Source: a virus
Strand: one strand, 5' to 3'
IMG/VR virus record: IMGVR_UViG_3300044715_000113
Location: 1-38,174 of that record
Length of the DNA: 38,174 nt
A program made the position numbers and the translations under genes. Positions 29,368 to 37,195 of the stretch are shown one piece after another. The notes beneath the pieces were generated by a model. The model had not been told where the DNA came from, made no database searches, and saw only the letters and a program-made list of their open reading frames with translations. The number at the start of each line of letters is the position of its first letter. The first letter of the stretch is position 1.

Positions 29368-31491
29368 ATGGCAGGATTTGTTCCACCGCAAGAGGTTCGC
29401 GCTAATGCTAGACGCGGATTAGAACTACGCGCCAAATACAATCGCGGCGGCACTGAAGTTGGTGTTGCTCGCGCAAGAGATCTTTCTAACGGCGCGGCGC
29501 TATCATTAGACACGATCAAACGTATGAATTCTTTTTTTGCTCGCCATGAGGTGGACAAGAAAGGCGAAGGCTGGGGTAAAGATAGCGCTGGATACATCGC
29601 TTGGTTACTCTGGGGCGGTGACGCTGGTTGGAGTTGGGCTAGAAAAGTTATCAGAGAAAATGAAACCAAGGAGAAATCAATGTCCGACAATCTAACAACA
29701 TCATACTTTGGGATTGAAAAGGCGGATCGTAACCCTGACGGCACTCTCACTGTATACGGCAAGGCAACAGACGATTCAATAGACATTGACCAACAGATCT
29801 GTGACGCTGATTGGCTTGATCGCGCAATGCCTCACTGGTTCAAAACAGGTGGCAACATCAGAGAGCAACACTCAAACATTGCGGCTGGTGTGGCGCAAGA
29901 GTATGAAGTCAAATCAGATGGTCACTACATCACTGCTTTGGTAGTAGATCCTGTGAGCGCTCGCAAGGTTGAAACAGGCGTACTCAAAGGATTCAGTATT
30001 GGTATCAAAAACCCACGCGTGATCCGCGACAACAAAGCGGCTAACGGGCGTATTACTGACGGACAGATTGTTGAAGTCAGCCTAGTAGACCGCCCAGCCA
30101 ATCCAAGTTGCCAGTTAGTGTTAGCAAAAAGCGCCAGCGGTGACGACACCATTATTCAGGTTGAGGATTTGATCGAAAAGAAAGAAAAGCCAGATTACGA
30201 AGGTATGCTTGAAGGCGGAGAACGCTCAGAGCCAGCAGACAAAGAACTCTACAACAGAGTCAAGGCTGAGGCCAAAGAGAAGTTTGATGTATATCCGTCT
30301 GCTGTAGCCAATTCATGGGTTGTCCGTGAATACAAGAAGCGCGGCGGAAAATACAAACGTAAAGCAAAAAAATCATTACAATCAGATGTTACAGAAAAGG
30401 AGTTCGACATGACGACAGCCCAAGAACTGGTAGAAGTTTCAAAGTCTTTTGTTACGTCTGACTTATTGAAGTTTGATAAAACAACCTACGACACAGCGCG
30501 CCAAGCGCTTGCTCAACTTATCCAAATTGAAGCAAAGGAAATGGAAAACGGCAGCGATGAACAAAGGTCAATCGCTCATCTGCTTGAAGCAGTCCATCAT
30601 CTATTCGCTTGGTATACGGGTGAAGAAGCAGAAGGAGAAGTGGAAGAAATGATTGAAATGGCAGCCAAACCAAAAGATGAAGAGAAGTCTGAACACATGA
30701 AAAAGATCATGCCAAACAAGGGTGAGTCACTCAGCGAATTCAAGTCACGTTGTAAAGAAGCGGGAATGGATGACGATTACGCAAAAGAGTGCTATACAAA
30801 ATATATGGCCGCAAATGAAGACACAGAAAAATCTGCTATGAAAAAAATTATCCCGAACAAAGGCGAATCTCTTGCTGAGTTCAAGGCGCGCTGTAAAGAA
30901 GCGGGCATGGACGATGACTACGCCAAAGAGTGTTACTCAAAATACATGGCGGCTGATAAAGAAACAGACAAATCCGCTGAAGCCCATAAGTGCTTAGAGT
31001 GCGGTTGCGGATCACCAGCAGACTCTCATGGTCGCGCAGATGTTTCAACAGCAACAATGGTAACTCCAGATCAAACACCAAAATCTGCTGAAGCAGATGA
31101 ACCAGCCGCTGAAGAAGCGACTGAAGAAACAACAGAGAATTCCCCTGAACCAGTTTCAGAGGAAAGCGTAGAAGCCCTAGTAGAGCAAGTGGTCAAGAGC
31201 GCAACTGAGTCCATTAAGTCAGAGATTGCTTCACTTCTAGCCGCAACAAAGGCGGCTGAAGCAAGAGCAGTGACATTGGAGTCTGAGTTAGCAACCGCTA
31301 AATCTGCGGCAGTAGCAGGTGGTCCAAAACGGACTGGAGTGGCTGTTGGTCAATCCAATGACATTCTTTCTAAAGCCGCCGCATACAAGGCAAAAGCAAA
31401 CGCAACAACCGATCCCGTGTTGGCGAAGGGTTACAAGCAACTGGCTGAGGAATACTTAGCCAAGGCTTCCGACTCAACACTAAACAAATAA
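29368..31491 (+). CDS. Multidomain prohead protease with scaffold-like extension
   Basis: A 707-residue protein. Residues about 1-105 are a separate alpha module (SLDTIKRMNSFFARHEVDKKGEGWGKDSAGYIAWLLWGG) often attached to actinophage head proteins. About 108-255 is the S78/HK97-type protease: His168 (REQHSN), Ser210 (GFSIG) and EVSLVDRPANP. Next is a basic KREYKKRGGKYKRK-like segment (about 320), then two exact 47-residue tandem units and a Cys-rich patch (CLECGCG). The end is an acidic linker and coiled coil (about 600-660), fitting an internal scaffold. It matures the capsid and probably also scaffolds it. Confidence 0.83.
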   Translation: MAGFVPPQEVRANARRGLELRAKYNRGGTEVGVARARDLSNGAALSLDTIKRMNSFFARHEVDKKGEGWGKDSAGYIAWLLWGGDAGWSWARKVIRENETKEKSMSDNLTTSYFGIEKADRNPDGTLTVYGKATDDSIDIDQQICDADWLDRAMPHWFKTGGNIREQHSNIAAGVAQEYEVKSDGHYITALVVDPVSARKVETGVLKGFSIGIKNPRVIRDNKAANGRITDGQIVEVSLVDRPANPSCQLVLAKSASGDDTIIQVEDLIEKKEKPDYEGMLEGGERSEPADKELYNRVKAEAKEKFDVYPSAVANSWVVREYKKRGGKYKRKAKKSLQSDVTEKEFDMTTAQELVEVSKSFVTSDLLKFDKTTYDTARQALAQLIQIEAKEMENGSDEQRSIAHLLEAVHHLFAWYTGEEAEGEVEEMIEMAAKPKDEEKSEHMKKIMPNKGESLSEFKSRCKEAGMDDDYAKECYTKYMAANEDTEKSAMKKIIPNKGESLAEFKARCKEAGMDDDYAKECYSKYMAADKETDKSAEAHKCLECGCGSPADSHGRADVSTATMVTPDQTPKSAEADEPAAEEATEETTENSPEPVSEESVEALVEQVVKSATESIKSEIASLLAATKAAEARAVTLESELATAKSAAVAGGPKRTGVAVGQSNDILSKAAAYKAKANATTDPVLAKGYKQLAEEYLAKASDSTLNK
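30697..30978 (+). repeat. Two tandem 141-bp units in the protease extension
   Basis: Units 30697-30837 and 30838-30978 each encode 47 residues opening MKKI-M/I-PNKGESL and containing RCKEAGMDDDYAKEC. The proteins are nearly identical while many third positions differ, so the duplication is old and kept at protein level. The paired Cys in each unit may link copies or bind metal. Confidence 0.85.
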
Positions 31492-31507
31492 CTCAGAAAG
31501 GAACACA

Positions 31508-33178
31508 ATGTCATTTAGCGCACCTAAAGCGGCTGACCTATTTGGTGATTCATCACCAGTAGAAGCAGCACAGCGTATGGACGAATACACTGACTTACTC
31601 AATAAGTCACTAAGCAACTCATCAGGCACACCAGGTCAAGCACCTGTTGCTGACCCAATGGCTCAAATGGAACTGCTTGCTTCAAGCAAGTCACTTTCAC
31701 CAGAGGCCGCTGCTGGACTTCAGAATGCTCTATCCGCACAGCGTCTTGCTATGCAGGATATTCAGAAGGACATCACTCTTACATCTCCACTTTCAACATC
31801 TTTCGCAGCCTTCGATCTAGAAGCGCCAGCAAAGTTACTGACACCACGCCCAACACCACTCCGTAACCGTATTCCACGCAAGAAGGGCGTTGGCACAAGC
31901 CACCGCGTCAAGCGTATTACTGGTTACACAGGTACAGGCACTGGCGGACAAACTCAGGTTTGGCCAGGCGTCACAGAATCTACAACCACTGCTTTCGGTT
32001 CAATCAACTACGAGCGTGGCCCAAAGATTTCGTACACAGCAGACGATTTGATCCTGCCTTACAACTCATACTCACTATCAGATTCAGTGTCATTTGACGC
32101 TAATTTCTCTGGTCTTGGCTATCAGGATCTACGCCAACTTTCATCTACAACAACTCTATACGCAACAATGCTTATGGAAGAACGTATGATGTTGATGGCT
32201 CGCGGTACTGCTTCAGGTTACTCAGGCGCTGTTTCAGCACCAACATTCGCACTCGCTTCACCAGTGGCTTCAGGGTCACAGGTTGCTGTTGCGGCAAACA
32301 CCTACTACGTCAACGTAACCGCTGACGCAGGTATCTCTGCTAACGGTTTCGGTGAGTCAATCCTTGGAACAGAAGCAAGCACAGCAGTCGCTTCAGGCGA
32401 TGTTTTGACTATCGCTGTTTCAACACCAGTTACTGGCGCACTTGGTTACAACATCTATGTTGGTACAACCACTGGCGCAGCAAACTTGAAGTATCAGGGA
32501 ACTCTAAAGGGAACTGGTACATTCACGATTCAAGGCGCTGGTACACAGGGTCTAACAGGCAACAATGCCGCACTTTCAACAACAGGTGCCGCCGCTTCAC
32601 GCGCTTCAGCAGATACATCTGCTTACGCAACTGGTTATGACGGAATCCTGCCAACAGTTCTTGGCGCCAACACAGGTTTCAACAACGCAATCAACAGCAC
32701 ATTCTCTACCTCTAACCCAGGTGCTGAATATCAGACTGTTTTTGCTAACTTGTACCAAAATGTTAAGGCTGATCCAGACGTTGTCTTGATGAACGGTAAT
32801 GATCGTAAGCAACTTTCAGACGCTATCAAGAACGGATCAACAGCAAACTATCGTTTGACTATTGACAATCCAGGCGCTGGCGGAACTACATACGGTTCAA
32901 TCGTTACTGGCCTTCAGAACGAAGTTACAGGTAAGTCAGTAGACATCATGGTTCACCCTTGGTTGAACTCAGGCGTGTCACCTGTCCTATCCTTCACACT
33001 ACCAATCCCAGACACTGAGGTTTCAGATGTTTGGTCAAACTTTATGGTTCAGGATTACATGGGCATTCAATGGCCTGTAACTCAGTTCACATACGACTTC
33101 TCAACTTACTTCCGCGGCACCTTCTTCTGTACTGCTCCAGCATGGAACGGCGCAGTGTCAGGTATCGTTTCAGCGTAG
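31508..33178 (+). CDS. Major capsid protein with inserted Ig-like domain
   Basis: A 556-residue HK97-fold capsid protein following the protease. The N-terminal region (about 1-110) is helical and probably includes a cleaved or scaffolding arm. Residues about 120-240 and 360-556 give the core (NRIPRKKGVGTSHRVKRITG, DDLILPYNSYSLSDSVSFDANF, MEERMMLMARG, then QTVFANLYQNVKADPDVVLMNGNDRK). Between them, about 245-352, sits a Thr/Gly/Val-rich beta domain (YYVNVTADAGI, GYNIYVGTTTGAANLKYQG) like fibronectin/Ig folds displayed on capsid surfaces. Confidence 0.9.
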   Translation: MSFSAPKAADLFGDSSPVEAAQRMDEYTDLLNKSLSNSSGTPGQAPVADPMAQMELLASSKSLSPEAAAGLQNALSAQRLAMQDIQKDITLTSPLSTSFAAFDLEAPAKLLTPRPTPLRNRIPRKKGVGTSHRVKRITGYTGTGTGGQTQVWPGVTESTTTAFGSINYERGPKISYTADDLILPYNSYSLSDSVSFDANFSGLGYQDLRQLSSTTTLYATMLMEERMMLMARGTASGYSGAVSAPTFALASPVASGSQVAVAANTYYVNVTADAGISANGFGESILGTEASTAVASGDVLTIAVSTPVTGALGYNIYVGTTTGAANLKYQGTLKGTGTFTIQGAGTQGLTGNNAALSTTGAAASRASADTSAYATGYDGILPTVLGANTGFNNAINSTFSTSNPGAEYQTVFANLYQNVKADPDVVLMNGNDRKQLSDAIKNGSTANYRLTIDNPGAGGTTYGSIVTGLQNEVTGKSVDIMVHPWLNSGVSPVLSFTLPIPDTEVSDVWSNFMVQDYMGIQWPVTQFTYDFSTYFRGTFFCTAPAWNGAVSGIVSA

Positions 33179-33189
33179 TAGTTAAATAA

Positions 33190-33238
33190 AGCGGGGAGTG
33201 TGCGTCATATTTGAACAGGCGCACATTCCCTTCTTTAT
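33190..33238 (+). terminator. Terminator after the capsid gene
   Basis: An 11-bp stem (33194-33204 with 33220-33230, one G-T wobble) is followed by TTCTTTATAT. It probably limits read-through so that capsid mRNA outweighs that of the connectors. The T-run is imperfect. Confidence 0.7.
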
Positions 33239-33259
33239 ATCAAAACAATCGGAGGCAAA

Positions 33260-33538
33260 ATGGCAAGGTATGTAGCACCAGATAAAGGCGTAAGAGAAAC
33301 CGAAGTAGGCAATAAACTTTACAAGCCAGACAGAGGCGGGATTTACAACGTAGATAACCCAGCCCACGCGCGCGCTATGAAAGCAGAAGGATTTTTTGAA
33401 GCGGCGTTGAACCCTTATGACTCAAAAGACGGCACACGCGGCTTTACTTGCGTAGAATGTGGATTTGGTAGTTGGTTTGCTAAATGCTCCAAGTGCGGAA
33501 CCGATAACGCCAAAGATACACCAACAGACGGGAACTGA
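33260..33538 (+). CDS. Zinc-ribbon protein downstream of capsid
   Basis: A 92-residue protein with ribosome site CGGAGGC. The C-terminal part has CVECGFGSWFAKCSKCG, a four-Cys zinc ribbon (Cys-x2-Cys-x9-Cys-x2-Cys). The N-terminal half (NKLYKPDRGGIYNVDNPAHARAMKAEGFFEA) resembles small proteins encoded between capsid and connector genes in actinophages. It may be a head-associated protein. Confidence 0.7.
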   Translation: MARYVAPDKGVRETEVGNKLYKPDRGGIYNVDNPAHARAMKAEGFFEAALNPYDSKDGTRGFTCVECGFGSWFAKCSKCGTDNAKDTPTDGN

Positions 33539-33540
33539 TT

Positions 33541-34428
33541 ATGGCTACGGGCGTAACAACACTTTCGGATTTCAGCGAAAACCCTTACTTAACTATCGCT
33601 GAATACAAGAACGCGCCCACAGCCATTGACTTTGACAATCTTGTTGTTGGCGGTAACGCCCAAGCCCAAGACGCTGAATTGGCTAACGTCATTTTGCGCG
33701 CAACATCTTTCTTAAATGAGTATTTGAATCAAGATCTGACAGCAGGGCTTGTAAACGAAACACAGCGCACCCGTATCACCTCTCAGGGATACTTAGCCCT
33801 ACACCCAAATCGTAATCCTGTGCTTTCTCTTAACACTCTTTCATACGGATCTGACCCAAACAACCTTGTAGCGCTACCTGATCCTTCGCAATCATGGTTT
33901 GAAAATCAACAGATCATTATTCCCCTGTCGCAGATCTCAACTAACTATTCAAGCGCTGGCCCATTGGCCTTTGGCGGCGTAGGATCTCGCCAGCAAGTGT
34001 TCGTTAAGTATTCTTACATCGCTGGATACGTCAATACAACGATTGCGAGCGCGACTGCGACTCAATCTTCATTCACTGTTGCTGACTCATCTGGATTTAT
34101 TGCTGGCGAACGGTATCGGATCTATGACGGCGCTAGCAGTGAAACAATCACGGTTTCATCGTCTTATGTATACGGCTCTAACACCATTTTAACGGCCTCT
34201 GCGCTGGCATACAGCCACGCAAGCGGGGTTGCGATAGGAAATCTACCAACCGCGATTAAACAGGCCGCAATCCTTGTTACAACGGCTATGCTCAAAATGC
34301 GCGGTGACGCTTCTATGACTATGAACATCACAACATCACCGTCTAGAAACTTTGTCGGCGCTGATCGTTACGGTTCAGAAATTGCTCTGGCGCTAGAAAT
34401 GATCAATCTGTACCGCAGGGTCAGATAA
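33541..34428 (+). CDS. Head-tail connector protein (adaptor)
   Basis: A 295-residue protein in the slot of the adaptor that docks under the portal. The N-terminal helix (YLTIAEYKNAPTAIDFDNL, ELANVILRATSFLNEYLNQDL) and the C-terminal helix (TAIKQAAILVTTAMLKMRGD) frame a beta-rich insert (about residues 80-230), longer than in the simple HK97 gp6 adaptor. It ends by overlapping the next ATG by one base. Confidence 0.75.
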   Translation: MATGVTTLSDFSENPYLTIAEYKNAPTAIDFDNLVVGGNAQAQDAELANVILRATSFLNEYLNQDLTAGLVNETQRTRITSQGYLALHPNRNPVLSLNTLSYGSDPNNLVALPDPSQSWFENQQIIIPLSQISTNYSSAGPLAFGGVGSRQQVFVKYSYIAGYVNTTIASATATQSSFTVADSSGFIAGERYRIYDGASSETITVSSSYVYGSNTILTASALAYSHASGVAIGNLPTAIKQAAILVTTAMLKMRGDASMTMNITTSPSRNFVGADRYGSEIALALEMINLYRRVR

Positions 34429-34916
34429 TGGCAGGGCGTACTGGCGTCAGGGCTACACTCGCCGCATTTATATCATCGCCGCAGATCAATACACTCAATC
34501 AGGTATTGACCTCATTTCCGAAGCGCATAAACTTTCAAACAAACTCAACCGCAGGTCAATTAACTCGATCTGCTGTTGTCGTGTTTATTGCTTCAGAGAA
34601 TGAAACCCGTCTAGCAATAGGCGGCGCAACAAGCGGCTGGAAGCGCGTAGATTACACAGTGATACTTCAGGTCTATTCGCACTCACTACATAGAAACGCG
34701 CAAGACGCAATGACTGATTTTGATACACTCATAGACAACATCAAGACTCGCCTACGCTCAGATCACAACTTTGGTGATCCGACAGGCGTGTTGGTTTGGC
34801 AAGGCGCTGAACCAGTGATTGCTGCTAGGTATGGCGAGCCTTCGACAAACGATAGCGGCGCTACGGAAACTTTTGCTGAGATAGAATTCGCAGTAACAGA
34901 AATGATCCAAGCATAG
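34428..34916 (+). CDS. Tail terminator / head-tail joining protein
   Basis: A 162-residue alpha/beta protein (VRATLAAFISSPQINTLNQVLTSFPKRI, DYTVILQVYSHSLHRNAQDAMTDFDTLIDNIKTRLRSD, FAEIEFAVTEMIQA). The pattern of an early helix, central strands with a DYT-type strand, a long helix and a final strand fits tail-terminator or completion proteins, which cap the tail tube. Its order between adaptor and tail tube supports this. Confidence 0.7.
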   Translation: MAGRTGVRATLAAFISSPQINTLNQVLTSFPKRINFQTNSTAGQLTRSAVVVFIASENETRLAIGGATSGWKRVDYTVILQVYSHSLHRNAQDAMTDFDTLIDNIKTRLRSDHNFGDPTGVLVWQGAEPVIAARYGEPSTNDSGATETFAEIEFAVTEMIQA

Positions 34917-34924
34917 GAGAAATG

Positions 34925-35116
34925 ATGAAAGTAACGTATAACGGAACTGAAGAAAGAGTGTTCCCTACGCTTGGGATCACAGTGAAAACAGGTGATGAGT
35001 TTGACGCACCAGAAGGATTTGAACACCCAGATTTCTCTGTTGGTTCAAAACCATTTTCAAAACCAACAACAACCCCGTCTGCCGCGTCAGACCCAATCGC
35101 AAGTGAGGTGAAGTAA
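34925..35116 (+). CDS. Small hypothetical protein before the tail tube
   Basis: A 63-residue protein. ATG 34925 is chosen over ATG 34922 for better distance from TAGGAGA. The first half (VTYNGTEERVFPTLGITVKTGDEFDAPEGFEHPDF) is a compact beta unit like the small accessory proteins encoded before tail tubes; the end is Ser/Thr/Pro-rich. Function is unknown. Confidence 0.65.
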   Translation: MKVTYNGTEERVFPTLGITVKTGDEFDAPEGFEHPDFSVGSKPFSKPTTTPSAASDPIASEVK

Positions 35117-36102
35117 TGTCCGTACAGCAATCCGTACGCTCGTATCTTGGTATCGCTAAAGAAGTGACCAAAGGTACAGCAGTAGCACCAACCGATTTTA
35201 TCCCAGTAATGAAAGACAGCGTTAAACCTGTTGATATTATTGATCCGTTGTATGACACTGGCCTTCGTGGTTCAAACGTAGTCAATTACAACTACATCCC
35301 AGGCCGCAACCGTTCAACATTTGATTTTTCAAGCGCTGGATTTGCCGACACAATTGGTTATTCACTTGCTGGCCTTCTAGGATCTGTAGCAACAGTAGGC
35401 GCTTCAGCACCTTTCACTCATACAATCTCATTAAAGAACTCAGCAGTAGCCGCAGCAGACGATCAGCCAATTTCATACACGCTGACCGACTTCTACGCCG
35501 CCGCAGTTCGCGCATACCCAGGTTGCCAATTCTCTGACTTCTCTTTGAAGTTCAGCGCTGACGGCTTACTTGAATATGACACAAAGACAACGGGTTTCAT
35601 CTCAGCCGCTGCCGCAACACCAACACCTACATTCTCGACAATTCTGCCAACACCTGTTTGGAACGGTACTGTTTCAATCGGCGGATCTGCTGTATCAACC
35701 AGCATGAACGGCAACATTGACATGAAGCGTAACGTCACCCCTGTATACGGTATCTCTAACACCCAAAACCCTTTCAACGTGTTCCTTGGGCCATTAGAAA
35801 CCACAGGCAAGGTTACGTTCATTATGGAAAATGACACAGAACTAACTCGCTACCTAACCAACACCCAACCAGCCATTGTTTTGGATTGGTCTACTGGTAC
35901 AGGCGCGGCACTGACTCAGATCCAAGCAACAATCACAAAGGGCGCTTACACAGCGGCAGTGATTGAGCGCGGTCAAGACTTTGTTCAAGTTACTGTGGAC
36001 ATCAACGCGCAAGGTAACACCACTGACGCAGGAGCAACCGCTGGTTTCTCCAACATCAAGTGGGTACTAAAGAACGCAAAGGCCTCTGGCACTTACGTCT
36101 AA
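35116..36102 (+). CDS. Major tail tube protein
   Basis: A 328-residue beta-rich protein starting one base inside the previous stop. RSYLGIAKEVTKGTAVAPTDFIPV is the typical opening of siphophage tail tube proteins of actinophages, and FDFSSAGFADTIGYSLAGLLG and LKFSADGLLEYDTKTTG follow the family. Tube subunits stack as hexamers around the tape measure. A strong terminator follows directly, as expected for an abundant structural product. Confidence 0.87.
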   Translation: MSVQQSVRSYLGIAKEVTKGTAVAPTDFIPVMKDSVKPVDIIDPLYDTGLRGSNVVNYNYIPGRNRSTFDFSSAGFADTIGYSLAGLLGSVATVGASAPFTHTISLKNSAVAAADDQPISYTLTDFYAAAVRAYPGCQFSDFSLKFSADGLLEYDTKTTGFISAAAATPTPTFSTILPTPVWNGTVSIGGSAVSTSMNGNIDMKRNVTPVYGISNTQNPFNVFLGPLETTGKVTFIMENDTELTRYLTNTQPAIVLDWSTGTGAALTQIQATITKGAYTAAVIERGQDFVQVTVDINAQGNTTDAGATAGFSNIKWVLKNAKASGTYV

Positions 36103-36104
36103 AA

Positions 36105-36173
36105 AACTTGAGTAGGTGGGGTCAGGTTGATTGCGACTGCCTTCCCGCAATCCCGCCCACCTACTCTTTTTTT
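36105..36173 (+). terminator. Strong two-stem terminator after the tail tube gene
   Basis: A perfect 11-bp stem GAGTAGGTGGG / CCCACCTACTC (36110-36120, 36156-36166) contains a second 7-bp stem GATTGCG / CGCAATC (36129-36135, 36146-36152). Seven T follow and six A precede, so it could also act on leftward transcripts. Confidence 0.88.
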
Positions 36174-36210
36174 GTTATGATAAACGGAAGGCAAACAAAC
36201 AGGAGGCAAA

Positions 36211-36561
36211 ATGTCTAAGAAAATTACATTACCGTCAGGCGCGTCAGTAACACTTAAAGATCCTTCACTATTGCGTATTAAGGATCGCAAGCGCGTGTTG
36301 AAATCAGCAGAGTCAGAAGGCGGCGATCTCAGCAGGGCTATGGCTCTTGGTGACGCACTAATCGCCATGCTTATTGAGGATTGGTCGCTGGATCTTATTA
36401 TTCCAGCAGTCAAGATTGACTCACTCGATGAATTGACTATGGCTGACTATGACGCGTTGGTTGAAGAAACTAAAGACGCACAGAAGTACCTATTCCCTAA
36501 CGTCACAGACGATAGCGCAGACGCAGACCCAAAAGTAATTACCGAAAACTCCAAAGGCTAA
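36211..36561 (+). CDS. Tail assembly chaperone, short form
   Basis: A 116-residue helical protein (G-type chaperone) with ribosome site AGGAGGC. The sequence LTLKDPSLLRIKDRKRVLKSAE-like opening, the GDLSRAMALGDALIAMLIEDW middle and an acidic end resemble actinophage tail chaperones encoded before the tape measure. Chaperones of this type coat the tape measure during tail assembly. A slippery site near the 3' end allows a longer product. Confidence 0.83.
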   Translation: MSKKITLPSGASVTLKDPSLLRIKDRKRVLKSAESEGGDLSRAMALGDALIAMLIEDWSLDLIIPAVKIDSLDELTMADYDALVEETKDAQKYLFPNVTDDSADADPKVITENSKG

Positions 36562-36755
36562 AGTGGCTTTTAGAGGGTAGTCACCGCCACCATGATTTAG
36601 AGTATCCAGATTCAGAGTGGTACTACTATCAAATGGCGGATAGGTTTGGTTGGACACCTGAACAGGTAGATAACCTTCCTGCGAATACCGCAGACTGGAT
36701 AATGGCAATCGCTATTACCGTAGATCAGGTCAAGGCAGAACGGCAAAGTGGATAA
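36211..36755 (+). CDS. Tail assembly chaperone, frameshifted long form
   Basis: A -1 shift at CCCAAAA (36528-36534) joins the first 108 codons to 73 codons of the -1 frame, giving 181 residues. The -1 frame is open from 36516 to the stop at 36753-36755. Its product SHRHHDLEYPDSEWYYYQMADRFGWTPEQVDNLPA is the characteristic T-domain of the GT chaperone pair. It has no good start codon of its own. Its stop overlaps the next ATG (TAATG). Confidence 0.85.
36528..36534 (+). promoter_or_regulatory. Programmed -1 frameshift site
   Basis: The heptamer C-CCA-AAA is in the correct zero frame (Pro-Lys) and fits X-XXY-YYZ exactly. It lies 25 bases before the zero-frame stop and inside the zone where the -1 frame is open (from 36516). 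Confidence 0.85.
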
Positions 36756-37195
36756 TGACTATTAAAGTCACAAACCTTGCTGAAGTGTTGGCTGGATTTA
36801 ACCTCACTGAAAAACAAATTGATCTAGCCGCAATGATTGCTACCAATCAGACCGCGCTAATGGTTGAGGGTGAAGCAAAACGCAACGCTAACACTGGCGC
36901 GCACTCTGCTAACACGCCACGCATACAAGGTACTGGGCCAGGGCCAAACGTAGTCACGGGCAACCTAGTAAATCGCATTGTTGCTCAGCGGCCTGTGAAA
37001 GGTTTTGCTGGATACGTTGCTGATGTTTCATCATCGGCTGAATACGCGCGCGCGGTAGAATTAGGAAGCCCAAGGTGGAAATCAGGGGTAAAATATCCGT
37101 ACATGGAGCCAGCAGCGAAAAAACTGATTCAAGACGGTACGCTTAACAGGATCTTCACGGGAGCATTTACAGCAGCGATTGGGGGGTCAATATGA
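36755..37195 (+). CDS. HK97 gp10-like tail/neck protein
   Basis: A 146-residue protein with an N-terminal helical part and the motif NVVTGNLVNRIVAQRP, then YARAVELGSPRWKSGVKYPYMEPAAKKL, which matches the gp10-like family (the VE-G and P-M-PA pattern). That family usually sits among head-tail connector genes; here it lies between the chaperones and the tape measure. It links to both neighbours by TAATG and ATGA overlaps. Confidence 0.7.
   Translation: MTIKVTNLAEVLAGFNLTEKQIDLAAMIATNQTALMVEGEAKRNANTGAHSANTPRIQGTGPGPNVVTGNLVNRIVAQRPVKGFAGYVADVSSSAEYARAVELGSPRWKSGVKYPYMEPAAKKLIQDGTLNRIFTGAFTAAIGGSI

Noticed and set aside
34745-34760. GACTCGCC inside the gene at 34428 as another promoter element
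   Set aside because: It lacks the leading CG match, the A/T tract and TAGACT, and lies inside a coding region.
36544-36558. Alternative slip sites (CGAAAAC, CCAAAGG) for the chaperone frameshift
   Set aside because: Neither fits X-XXY-YYZ in the zero frame. CCCAAAA at 36528 fits exactly and lies in the required open zone.
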